NCBI RefSeq assembly: GCF_025961475.1 | Contig: NZ_JAOQNS010000011.1 | Location: 124,001 to 188,000, forward strand | Direction of reading: 5' to 3' | Source: Rhodobium gokarnense | Lineage (GTDB): Bacteria; Pseudomonadota; Alphaproteobacteria; Rhizobiales; Rhodobiaceae | Length of the DNA: 64,000 nucleotides | Part shown: piece by piece, positions 37,829-45,429 of the stretch | Layout: each line of letters starts with the position of its first letter | How positions within the stretch are numbered: the stretch's first letter is position 1 | Notes under the pieces: model-generated | The model's input: only the letters and a program-made list of their open reading frames with translations | Databases searched by the model: none | Told to the model about the DNA's origin: nothing | Made by a program: the position numbers and the translations under genes

Positions 37829-38392
37829 ATGGCACAGGAATTCAAGGTAGCGGTCCTCGTCGGCAGCCTCCGCAAGGACTCGTTCAATCGCAAGCTCGCC
37901 GAGGCCCTTGCCGGGCTGGCGCCGGGCAATCTGACGTTCGATTTCGTCGAGATCGGCGATCTGCCGCTCTACAATCCGGACCTCGACGATGGTGAGGTGC
38001 CCGCCGCCTGGCAGCGTTTCCGCAACGATATCAAGGCGGTCGACGCGATCCTGTTCGTCACGCCGGAATACAACCGGACGATCCCCGCATCGATCAAGAA
38101 CGCCCTCGATGTCGGCTCGCGGCCGATGGGCGAGAGCGTCTGGAACGGCAAGCCGGCGGCCGTCGTCACGGGCTCCCCGGGCGGCATCGGCGGTTTCGGC
38201 GCCAACCACGTGCTGCGGCAGTCGCTGGTGTTCCTCAATGTGCCGGCCATGCAACAGCCGGAAGCCTATATCGGCGGCCTCGCCAACCTCTTCGACGACG
38301 ACGGCAAGGTCGCCAAGCCCGACACGGCAAAGTTCCTGGAAACGATCATGGCCTCGTTCGCCACCTGGATCGCCCGGCACGTCGATCGGTAG
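37829..38392 (+). CDS. NADPH-dependent FMN reductase family protein
   Basis: A 187-residue flavodoxin-like reductase of the ChrR/YieF type. The flavin phosphate loop is VLVGSLRKDSFNRKLAEAL (residues 9-27), and FVTPEYNRTIPASIKNALD (about 77-95) is the family signature. It likely reduces quinones or related electrophiles with NAD(P)H, protecting against redox cycling. A strong AAAGGAG precedes the ATG at 37829. The divergent MarR regulator and paired operators suggest induction by its substrates. Confidence 0.88.
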   Translation: MAQEFKVAVLVGSLRKDSFNRKLAEALAGLAPGNLTFDFVEIGDLPLYNPDLDDGEVPAAWQRFRNDIKAVDAILFVTPEYNRTIPASIKNALDVGSRPMGESVWNGKPAAVVTGSPGGIGGFGANHVLRQSLVFLNVPAMQQPEAYIGGLANLFDDDGKVAKPDTAKFLETIMASFATWIARHVDR

Positions 38393-38636
38393 GACGCTTT
38401 TCGGGCGGTGCCGCAGGCGGATGTGTTGCCCGCATCCGGACCGGCACCGAACCGGCGCCTACACATCTTCGTGAGTCGTCGCGTTCCTGTTGCCGTTGAC
38501 GTCGACATTTCGCCATTCAGCATCAGGTGTATGCATGGGGCGGCTTTGCAGTGCCCGCAGGGTGCCGGCGTCGGCCGGCGCCGATATCATTGCCCACTTG
38601 GAAAAAAGTCACCAACGACAGGGAGAACGACGCGAC

Positions 38637-39386
38637 ATGACCCGGACAAAGACCCTTTTCGCTGCCGCGTTCACGACGATCCTCGCGGCCGGACCGGCCC
38701 TTGCCGACGATGTCGGCTACCAGGTCGACGGCAAGGACTTCACCGGCTATTTCGCCGCCGCCGACGAGCCGAAGGGCCTCGTTCTGATCGTCCATGACTG
38801 GGACGGCCTCGACGACTATGAGCGCGGGCGCGCCGACATGCTGGCCGAGATGGGCTATGACGCCTTCGCCCTCGACATGTACGGGGCCGGTACGCCGACC
38901 GCGACTGTCGACGACCGCAAGGCCGCGACCGGCGCGCTCTACAAGGACCGCGAGCGCATGCGCAAACTGATTGCCGCCGGCCTGGAGCAGGCGCGCGGCC
39001 AGTCCTCGGCGGAGGGTCTGGTGGTCATGGGCTACTGCTTCGGCGGCGCCGTCACCCTGGAGATGGCGCGCTCCGACATGACCGGCGAGGCGGTCGGCTA
39101 CGCCACCTTCCATGGCGGCCTTTCGACCCCGGACGGTCAGAGCTGGCCGTCCGAAGCGCCGCCGGTTCTAGTCATGCACGGCGGTGCCGACACGTCGGTG
39201 CCGATGTCCGCCGTCGCCAAGCTCTCCGAGGAGCTGGAAGCGGCCAAGGTGACCTACACCATCGAGGTCTATTCCGGCGCACCGCACGCCTTCACGGTCA
39301 AGGGCAGCGAGCGCTACCAGGAGCGCGCGGACGAGGAGAGCTGGCAGGCCTTTTCCGACTTCCTCGACGAACGGCTCGGCGACTGA
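38637..39386 (+). CDS. Exported dienelactone hydrolase family protein
   Basis: A 249-residue alpha/beta hydrolase with a Sec signal peptide (residues 1-23, ending GPALA). The catalytic triad of the dienelactone-hydrolase family is visible: Cys in VVMGYCFGGAVTLEM, Asp in VMHGGADTSVP and His in YSGAPHAFTV. Export to the periplasm is unusual for true chlorocatechol dienelactone hydrolases, so the substrate may be another ester or lactone. The start at 38637 has GGGAG upstream; the frame is open further 5' but without signal. It is followed by a terminator. Confidence 0.85.
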   Translation: MTRTKTLFAAAFTTILAAGPALADDVGYQVDGKDFTGYFAAADEPKGLVLIVHDWDGLDDYERGRADMLAEMGYDAFALDMYGAGTPTATVDDRKAATGALYKDRERMRKLIAAGLEQARGQSSAEGLVVMGYCFGGAVTLEMARSDMTGEAVGYATFHGGLSTPDGQSWPSEAPPVLVMHGGADTSVPMSAVAKLSEELEAAKVTYTIEVYSGAPHAFTVKGSERYQERADEESWQAFSDFLDERLGD

Positions 39387-39413
39387 CCGGTTCGATCATC
39401 CTTGAAACCAAAG

Positions 39414-39447
39414 ACGGCTCCCGCACATCCGATGCGGGAGCCGTTTT
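39414..39447 (+). terminator. Rho-independent terminator after the dienelactone hydrolase gene
   Basis: ACGGCTCCCGCA (39414-39425) pairs perfectly with TGCGGGAGCCGT (39433-39444), with a 7-base loop and a TTTT tail. It sits between convergent genes. Confidence 0.75.
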
Positions 39448-39564
39448 GCTGTCGTGCCGGCGAAACCGAAGCGCGTATACCAAGGCGAGGCAGGGTGTTA
39501 TGCCTGGTTTCTCGCCTGAAGCCTTTGCGCTGTATGCACGTTTAGCCGGCAAATAAACGATGGT

Positions 39565-40704
39565 TCAGAGCGTGATTTTCACCCATCGCCCGCCGGCCTT
39601 CGACGAGCGCACGCAGGACGCAATGAAGGCCATGCCCTCAAGGCCGTCCGAGATGCCGGGCAGCAGCGTTTCCGGCGTCTTACCGGTGCGCCTCGTCAGG
39701 ATGGCGTCGGCCGCTTCCGCATAGAGATTGGCGAAAGCCTCCAGATACCCTTCCGGGTGGCCGGACGGGATGCGCGAGACGCTGTTTGCCGCCGCGCTGG
39801 CGCCGGCGCCCATGCGGGTCAGGATCCGCGTCGGCTCGCCGAGCGGGGTAAAGCGCAGCACGTTCGGATTCTCCTGCGCCCACTCCATGCCGCCCTTTTC
39901 GCCGTAGATGCGGAGCTTCAGCGCGTTCTCGTTGCCGGGCGAGACCTGGCTCGACCACAGCATGCCCTTGGCGCCGCTGGCGTAGCGCAGCAGCACATGG
40001 GCATTGTCGTCGACGCGCCGGCCGGGCACGAAGCTGTCGAGATCGGCAAGGAGCTCGGCCGGCACCATGCCGGTGACGAAGCGGGCGAGGTTATAGGCGT
40101 GGGTGCCGATGTCGCCGATCGAGCCGCCGGCGCCGGAGCGCTCCGGGTCGGTGCGCCAGGACGCCTGCTTCTGGCCGGTCTCTTCCACATTGGTCGCCAG
40201 CCAGTCCTGGGGATACTCCACCTGGACGACGCGCAGCGCCCCGAGATCGCCATTCGCCACCATCTCGCGCGCCTGCCGGATCAGCGGATAGCCGGTGTAG
40301 TTGTGGGTCAGCACGAAGAGGGCGCTCGACTTCTCCACGAGCTTTGCCAGCTTTTTGGCGTCGGCTGGCGTCGAGGTCAGCGGCTTGTCGCAGATGACGG
40401 TGATGCCGCGTTTCAGGAACTCGGCCGCGGCCGGATAGTGCATATGGTTCGGCGTGACGATGGCGACGGCCTCGATGCCGTTCTTCAGCCGCGCCTCGCG
40501 GATCGCCATCGTCTTGAAATCGTCATAGACCCGGTCGTCGGCAAGGCCGAGCTCCGCGCCCGACGCGCGCGCCCGCTCCGGGTCGGAGGAGAGGGCGCCA
40601 GCCACCAGCTCGAACCGATTGTCGAGGCGCGCGGCAATGCGGTGAACCCCGCCGATAAAGGCGCCCTGGCCGCCGCCGACCATGCCCAGTCTGATCTTTT
40701 CCAT
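39565..40704 (-). CDS. Gfo/Idh/MocA-family oxidoreductase
   Basis: A 379-residue NAD(P)-dependent sugar or polyol dehydrogenase. The N-terminal Rossmann fold starts RLGMVGGGQGAFIGGVHRIA, the family EKP-type motif reads VICDKPLTSTPADAKKLAKL (about residue 105), and GGSIGDIGTHAYNLARFVTG is in the C-terminal domain. It probably oxidises a cyclitol or hexose derivative in partnership with the isomerase encoded 31 bp upstream. The pair reads as a small sugar-catabolism operon on the minus strand. Confidence 0.85.
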   Translation of the reverse strand: MEKIRLGMVGGGQGAFIGGVHRIAARLDNRFELVAGALSSDPERARASGAELGLADDRVYDDFKTMAIREARLKNGIEAVAIVTPNHMHYPAAAEFLKRGITVICDKPLTSTPADAKKLAKLVEKSSALFVLTHNYTGYPLIRQAREMVANGDLGALRVVQVEYPQDWLATNVEETGQKQASWRTDPERSGAGGSIGDIGTHAYNLARFVTGMVPAELLADLDSFVPGRRVDDNAHVLLRYASGAKGMLWSSQVSPGNENALKLRIYGEKGGMEWAQENPNVLRFTPLGEPTRILTRMGAGASAAANSVSRIPSGHPEGYLEAFANLYAEAADAILTRRTGKTPETLLPGISDGLEGMAFIASCVRSSKAGGRWVKITL

Positions 40705-40735
40705 ATCTTCGCTCCGTCTGTCCGGGGAAGGGGCG

Positions 40736-41788
40736 TCAAATGCCGAGCATGCGCCGGTTGGCGGCCTCGTCGGTGCCGCCGTCCGCGAAATCGTCGAACG
40801 CCTTGTCGGTGACGCGGATGATGTGGTCCTTGACGAAGGCTGCGCCCTCGCGCGCGCCGTCCTCCGGGTGCTTCAGGCAGCATTCCCATTCCACCACGGC
40901 CCAGCCGTCGAAGTCGTTCGCCGCCATCTTGGAAAAGATCGCGCCGAAATCGACCTGGCCGTCACCGAGCGAGCGAAACCGGCCGGCGCGGTCGAGCCAG
41001 GGCTGAAAGCCGCCATAGACGCCGGAGCGCCCCGTCGGATTGAACTCCGCATCCTTGACGTGGAACATGCCGATGCGGTCGCGGTAGATGTCCAGATTGT
41101 CGAGATAGTCTAGGCACTGCAGCACATAGTGCGACGGGTCGTAGAGCATCTTGGCGCGGGCGTGGTCGCCGACCCGCTCCAGGAACATCTCGAAGGTGAC
41201 GCCGTCATGGAGGTCCTCGCCGGGATGGATCTCGTAGCAAACATCGATGCCGCAGTCCTCGGCATGGTCGAGGAGCGGCTTCCAGCGCCTGGCCAGTTCG
41301 TCGAAGGCGGTCTCCACGAGGCCGGCGGGACGCTGCGGCCAGGGATAGAGGAACGGCCAGGCGAGGGCGCCCGAAAAGGTCGCGTGCGCGGTGAGGCCCA
41401 TGTGCCTGGAGGCCGTGAGGGCCTTTGTCACCTGATCGACTGCCCAGGCCTGGCGCGCGGCCGGAATGCCGCGGACTTCCGGTGCGGCGAAGCCGTCGAA
41501 GGCATCGTCATAGGCCGGATGGACGGCGACGAGCTGGCCCTGCAGATGGGTCGAAAGCTCCGTGACGGCGACGCCGTTTTCGGCCGCAATGCCGAGAAAC
41601 TCGTCGCAATAGTCCTTGGAGGCCGCCGCCTTGTCGAGGTCGATGAAGCGGCCGTCCCAGCTCGGCACCTGGACGCCCTCATAACCGCAGTCGGCGGCCC
41701 AGGCGGTGATTCCCGGCCAGGAGTCGAACGGTGCCTCGTCGCCGGCGAACTGGGCCAGAAACAGCCCCGGTCCCTTGATCGTTTTCAT
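40736..41788 (-). CDS. Sugar phosphate isomerase/epimerase (AP-endonuclease-2-like TIM barrel)
   Basis: A 350-residue TIM-barrel protein of the xylose-isomerase-like/IolE family. Metal-binding residues are suggested by CYEIHPGEDLHDGVTFEMFL, YDPSHYVLQCLDYLDNL, MFHVKDAEFNPTGRSGVYGG and VVEWECCLKHPEDGAREG. It would isomerise or dehydrate a keto-sugar or inosose. The start at 41788 has AGGAGG seven bases upstream. It is the first gene of a two-gene unit with the Gfo/Idh/MocA oxidoreductase and is divergent from the dha operon. Confidence 0.85.
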   Translation of the reverse strand: MKTIKGPGLFLAQFAGDEAPFDSWPGITAWAADCGYEGVQVPSWDGRFIDLDKAAASKDYCDEFLGIAAENGVAVTELSTHLQGQLVAVHPAYDDAFDGFAAPEVRGIPAARQAWAVDQVTKALTASRHMGLTAHATFSGALAWPFLYPWPQRPAGLVETAFDELARRWKPLLDHAEDCGIDVCYEIHPGEDLHDGVTFEMFLERVGDHARAKMLYDPSHYVLQCLDYLDNLDIYRDRIGMFHVKDAEFNPTGRSGVYGGFQPWLDRAGRFRSLGDGQVDFGAIFSKMAANDFDGWAVVEWECCLKHPEDGAREGAAFVKDHIIRVTDKAFDDFADGGTDEAANRRMLGI

Positions 41789-42120
41789 GGAAGTGCCTCC
41801 TGGTTTGCCGGCGCGGTGCCGACGTCGGGTCAAGCTAGCATGGTGGTCGGGCGGGGCGCGAGCAGGGCGCCTCCGGCTTTTTTATCGCCGCATTTCTGCG
41901 CGGTAAAATCGCTACGAGAACTAAACAATTGAATTTAGTGCAGTGCAGCATCGGGAGCGGAAATATCTGAAAGGACACGCATTATCGGCGACGAAAACGA
42001 TTACCTATCGGCCACGGGAAGTCAATCCAATCCTTGATTTTAGCTCGGGACTAAAGTTTAGTTACTAAAATATCTGGTCGGGCCGAGCGCCGCCGGGAAC
42101 TGGAAGAGGAACGCGTTTCA
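41789..42120. promoter_or_regulatory. Divergent regulatory region with ACTAAA/TTTAGT operator array
   Basis: This AT-rich gap separates the sugar-isomerase unit from the dha operon and holds no gene. It contains a perfect inverted repeat ACTAAA-N8-TTTAGT at 41920-41939. A cluster TTTAGC...ACTAAA-G-TTTAGT-T-ACTAAA lies at 42039-42069. Six copies or near-copies of one hexamer in both orientations, placed near each divergent start, point to one regulator controlling both operons. I do not recognise the regulator; no ROK or LacI gene is in the window, and the RpiR gene at 48873 or the dha-internal gene at 45005 are candidates. Confidence 0.65.
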
Positions 42121-42726
42121 ATGGACGAGGCAACGCTCATCAGGGCCCTCGTTGCGGCCTGTTGCGCCACGATCGAGGAGCATTCGGGCGAGCTGACCAA
42201 GCTCGACCAGGCGATCGGCGACGGCGACCACGGCCTCAACATGAGCCGCGGTTTCAAGGCGATCACCGCCGAGGCCGACGCGCTCGCCGCCATGAGCCTC
42301 GGCGATGCCCTGAAGAAGGCCGGCATGACGCTGGTCATGAAGGTCGGCGGTGCCTCCGGCCCGCTCTACGGCTCGCTCCTGATGGATATGGGCAAGGCCG
42401 CGAGCACCGCTCCCGCCAACGAGGCCGACGTCGCGCAACTGCTCCGCGCCGGCATCGACGCCGTCAAGAAACGCGGCAAGTCCGACGTCGGCGCTAAGAC
42501 CATGCTCGACGTCCTGGTGCCGGTCGCCGAGACGGTCGCGGAAGGTGGCAACGTCGATGCCATCCGCGCCCGCGCCGACGAAGCGCTGGAAGCGACCCGC
42601 GACATGCTGGCGACCAAGGGACGGGCGGCGTTCCTCGGCGAACGTTCCATCGGCCATATCGATCCCGGCGCGCGCTCCTCCGCGCTCCTCATCCACGCCG
42701 TCTGCAACGTCCTGGAGGCGTCATGA
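42121..42726 (+). CDS. dhaL: Dihydroxyacetone kinase subunit L
   Basis: DhaL, 201 residues, is the ADP-binding subunit of PTS-dependent dihydroxyacetone kinase; the bound ADP is rephosphorylated by DhaM and passes its phosphate to dihydroxyacetone on DhaK. The Mg-nucleotide-binding motif IGDGDHGLNMSRGF (about residues 36-49) and the KVGGASGPLYGS loop are conserved. Length matches the family. It is first in a six-gene operon with overlapping starts; its stop overlaps dhaM. Confidence 0.93.
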   Translation: MDEATLIRALVAACCATIEEHSGELTKLDQAIGDGDHGLNMSRGFKAITAEADALAAMSLGDALKKAGMTLVMKVGGASGPLYGSLLMDMGKAASTAPANEADVAQLLRAGIDAVKKRGKSDVGAKTMLDVLVPVAETVAEGGNVDAIRARADEALEATRDMLATKGRAAFLGERSIGHIDPGARSSALLIHAVCNVLEAS

Positions 42727-43112
42727 CCGACACCGTTTCCATCGTCATCGTTTCCCACTCGCCGGAGGTCGCCAGCGGCGCTGCCGACATGGTGCGCCAG
42801 ATGGTCGGCGAGGAGGTCCGCGTCGCGGCCTGCGGCGGCAATCCGGAAGGCGGGCTCGGCACCGATGTCGGCAAGATCATGGAAGCGATCGAAAGCGTCT
42901 GGTCGGAGAAGGGCGTCGCCATCCTCGTCGATCTCGGCGGCGCGGAGACCAATTCGGAAATGGCCATCGAGATGATCGGCGGCGCGCGCGCCGAAAAGAT
43001 CGCGCTCTGCAACGCGCCGATCGTCGAAGGCGCCGTGATGGCGGCGACGGAGGCCGCGGGCGGCTCGGACCTTCAAACGGTGAAGGCGACCGCGGAGGAT
43101 TTCCAGTCATGA
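42723..43112 (+). CDS. dhaM: DhaM, EIIA domain only
   Basis: A 129-residue mannose-family EIIA-like protein that carries phosphate to DhaL-ADP. The phosphorylated His is in VSIVIVSHSPEVASGAADMV (His about residue 12), and the LVDLGGAETNSEMA strand is typical. In E. coli DhaM is a fusion of EIIA, HPr and a truncated enzyme I; here the EIIA domain stands alone and the other two functions are the next two genes. It overlaps dhaL and the HPr gene by four bases each. Confidence 0.92.
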   Translation: MTDTVSIVIVSHSPEVASGAADMVRQMVGEEVRVAACGGNPEGGLGTDVGKIMEAIESVWSEKGVAILVDLGGAETNSEMAIEMIGGARAEKIALCNAPIVEGAVMAATEAAGGSDLQTVKATAEDFQS

Positions 43113-43402
43113 GCGAGGCCTGGCAAACGGGCTCTGCCGTCATCCGGGACGCCACCGGCCTGCACGCCCGCCCGGCGGTCAAGCTGACCAAGCTCGCCAA
43201 GCGGTTCGAGGCGCGGGTCGAAATCCGGCGGGAGGCGGGCGAGACCTGGATCAATGCTAAATCCCCGAGCGCCGTGATGAAACTGAAGGCGCCGCACCTG
43301 GCGCGGCTGGAAATCCGTGCCTCCGGCGACGACGCTCCGGCGGCCGTCGCCGCGCTCCGCGATTTGATCGACAGGGATTTCGATGACAGCACCGAAGGCT
43401 GA
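43109..43402 (+). CDS. HPr-like phosphocarrier protein of the dha operon
   Basis: A 97-residue HPr homologue. The phosphorylation site is IRDATGLHARPAVKLTKLA (His at about residue 20). The region that normally reads as NAKS followed directly by a hydrophobic pair here reads NAKSPSAVMKLKA, which looks like a two-residue insertion next to the regulatory-serine helix. It relays phosphate from the enzyme I of the next gene to DhaM. It overlaps dhaM by four bases and the enzyme I gene by 20 bases. Confidence 0.88.
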   Translation: MSEAWQTGSAVIRDATGLHARPAVKLTKLAKRFEARVEIRREAGETWINAKSPSAVMKLKAPHLARLEIRASGDDAPAAVAALRDLIDRDFDDSTEG

Positions 43403-45008
43403 ACGGAGATTTGCGGGCCGCCCGGCGGCGCCCGGCTTTGGCCTCGGGCCGGCCGTCCGCCTTGAAAGCGGGCCGGTGGACGCTGTCGGTGAGGCCGCAA
43501 GCCCTGAGGAGGAGCGAGGCAGGTTCGACGCGGCGCTGGCCGCATCCGCCGAACAGCTCAGCCTGCTTTCCGACGACGCCGACGTGCTCGGCGCCGAGAT
43601 CCTGGAATTCCAGCTCGCCCTCATCGAGGACGACGAGTTGATCGACCCGGTCTGCGAGGCAATCGCGGACGGTGCGACGGCTGCCGCCGCCTGGCGCGCA
43701 CGCCTCGACGAAGAGATCGCCGACTACCGCGCCGCGGAAGACGACTACATGGCCGCGCGGGCCTCGGACCTCTCCGACCTTCGCGACAGGGTGCTCGCCA
43801 ACATGAACGGCGGTATCGAGGCGGCCGACCTGCCCGATGGGGCCGTCATCGTCGCCGAGGACCTCACCCCGTCGACCTTCTTGAGCCTCGACTGGAAGCG
43901 GCTTTCCGGCGCCGTGCTCCTTGCCGGCTCGTCGACCAGCCATGCGGCGATCCTGGCCCGCTCGCGCGGCGTGCCGATGGTCGTCGACCTCGGCGACGCC
44001 GATATCGATGAGGGCGATCTCCTTGCCGTCGACGCGGCAACGGGCGCTGTGATCGCGGCGCCGACGCCGGGCACCCTTGCCGACTTCAACGCCCGCCGCA
44101 CGGCCGACGAGGAGCTCAATGCAAGGGCCGCCGAACGGATGGCCCGGCCCGCACGGACCGGCGATGGCGTGCCGATACGGGTGCTCGTCAACGTCAACGA
44201 GATCACCGAGATCGATCGCCTGTCGCCGCAGATCTGCGACGGCGTCGGGCTGACCCGCACCGAGTTCCTGTTCTCCGAAGGGGCGCCGTCGGAACAGCGG
44301 CAATACGAGGTCTACCGGCGCCTCGTCGCCTGGGCCGAGGGGCGCCCCGTCGCCATCCGCACCTTGGATGCCGGCGGCGACAAGCCGCTGCCGGGCATCA
44401 CGGTCGACGGCGAAAGCAATCCCTTCCTCGGCGTGCGCGGCGTCCGCCTGTCCCTCAAGCATCGCGAGGTGTTCGTGAGCCAGCTAAGGGCGCTCGCGCG
44501 GGCCGCCTCCCTCGGGCCGCTGAAGGTGATGGTGCCGATGGTGAGCGTTCCTGAGGAACTGACGACCGTGCGCCAGCTCCTGCGCGAGGCCGTTGCCGCG
44601 CTCCATGCCGAAGGCGTCACGGCCCGCGAGCCGGCGCTCGGCATGATGGTCGAGGTGCCGGCGGCGGCGCTGACGGCGGAGGACTTCGCTGCCGATTTCT
44701 ACTCCATCGGCTCCAACGACCTCATCCAGTACACCATGGCCGTCGCCCGCGACGCCGCCGGCCTTGGCCATCTGACCGCGGGAGACAATCCGGCCGTGAT
44801 GGAGCTGATCCGGCGCACCGTTGCCGCCGGCCGTGCCCGCGGTGTCGAGGTCAGCCTGTGCGGCGACATGGCCTCGAAGCCGGAACACGTCGCGCCGCTC
44901 CTTGCCGCCGGGCTGACGACGTTCTCCGTCGCGCCGACCGCCGTCGGACGGATCAAGCTGGCGATCTCCGAGGCGCGGGCGCCGGGACGGGAGGCAAGGG
45001 CCGGATGA
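43383..45008 (+). CDS. PTS enzyme I of the dha operon
   Basis: A 541-residue phosphoenolpyruvate-protein phosphotransferase. It has the N-terminal helical HPr-binding part, the phosphorylated His in LLAGSSTSHAAILARSRGVP (about residue 198), and the C-terminal PEP-binding barrel with GVGLTRTEFLF, SIGSNDLIQYTM and LCGDMASKPEH. It is somewhat shorter than general enzyme I (about 575 residues). It lacks the GAF domain of the nitrogen PTS enzyme I. It appears full-length, unlike the truncated EI domain of E. coli DhaM. The stop overlaps the next gene's ATG. Confidence 0.92.
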   Translation: MTAPKAERRFAGRPAAPGFGLGPAVRLESGPVDAVGEAASPEEERGRFDAALAASAEQLSLLSDDADVLGAEILEFQLALIEDDELIDPVCEAIADGATAAAAWRARLDEEIADYRAAEDDYMAARASDLSDLRDRVLANMNGGIEAADLPDGAVIVAEDLTPSTFLSLDWKRLSGAVLLAGSSTSHAAILARSRGVPMVVDLGDADIDEGDLLAVDAATGAVIAAPTPGTLADFNARRTADEELNARAAERMARPARTGDGVPIRVLVNVNEITEIDRLSPQICDGVGLTRTEFLFSEGAPSEQRQYEVYRRLVAWAEGRPVAIRTLDAGGDKPLPGITVDGESNPFLGVRGVRLSLKHREVFVSQLRALARAASLGPLKVMVPMVSVPEELTTVRQLLREAVAALHAEGVTAREPALGMMVEVPAAALTAEDFAADFYSIGSNDLIQYTMAVARDAAGLGHLTAGDNPAVMELIRRTVAAGRARGVEVSLCGDMASKPEHVAPLLAAGLTTFSVAPTAVGRIKLAISEARAPGREARAG

Positions 45009-45418
45009 CGACGGATCCGCTGATCGCCTACAAGACCTTCCTGCGCGATGCCATCGAGACCCGGCCGTCGGGGACGCGGCGCAAGCTCGCCATGGCCTTC
45101 GGCACCCATCCGAGCTTCATTTCCCAGATCACCAATCCGGCCCTGAAGGTGCCGCTGCCGGCCCAGCACATCCCGACCCTGTTCCAGGTCTGCCACCTGA
45201 CGCCGGAAGAGCAGGACGCCTTCCTGGATCTCTACAAGCGCGCCCATCCGGCCCAGGCGACCTCGATCGAGGAACTCGCCGAGAACGAGAAGAACGTCGT
45301 GAAGATCCTGCTGCCGCAATTCGACGACCCGGCCGTCAGGGCCGATGTCATCCAGGCCATCAGGGACTTTGCCGACAACGTGATCCGTCTCGCCGACGGC
45401 ATCGCGAAACGCAAATAG
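45005..45418 (+). CDS. Small putative helix-turn-helix protein inside the dha operon
   Basis: A 137-residue basic/acidic protein. I see no named domain with certainty. Residues about 22-45, GTRRKLAMAFGTHPSFISQI, have the spacing of a helix-turn-helix (small residue, then turn, then SFISQI recognition helix), followed by a helical LTPEEQDAFLDLYKRAHP. Its C-terminal third is an amphipathic helix. It starts at ATG 45005, overlapping the enzyme I stop, and precedes dhaK by 11 bp, so it is an integral operon member. It could be a DNA-binding regulator or an adaptor of the kinase. I recall similar genes next to dha genes in other rhizobia. Confidence 0.7.
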   Translation: MTTDPLIAYKTFLRDAIETRPSGTRRKLAMAFGTHPSFISQITNPALKVPLPAQHIPTLFQVCHLTPEEQDAFLDLYKRAHPAQATSIEELAENEKNVVKILLPQFDDPAVRADVIQAIRDFADNVIRLADGIAKRK

Positions 45419-45429
45419 GGAGATCCGAA

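Noticed and set aside
45005-45418. Considered as a toxin-antitoxin antitoxin or phage Cro-like repressor
   Set aside because: It is translationally coupled inside the dha operon and no toxin or phage gene is adjacent, so an operon-specific role fits better.
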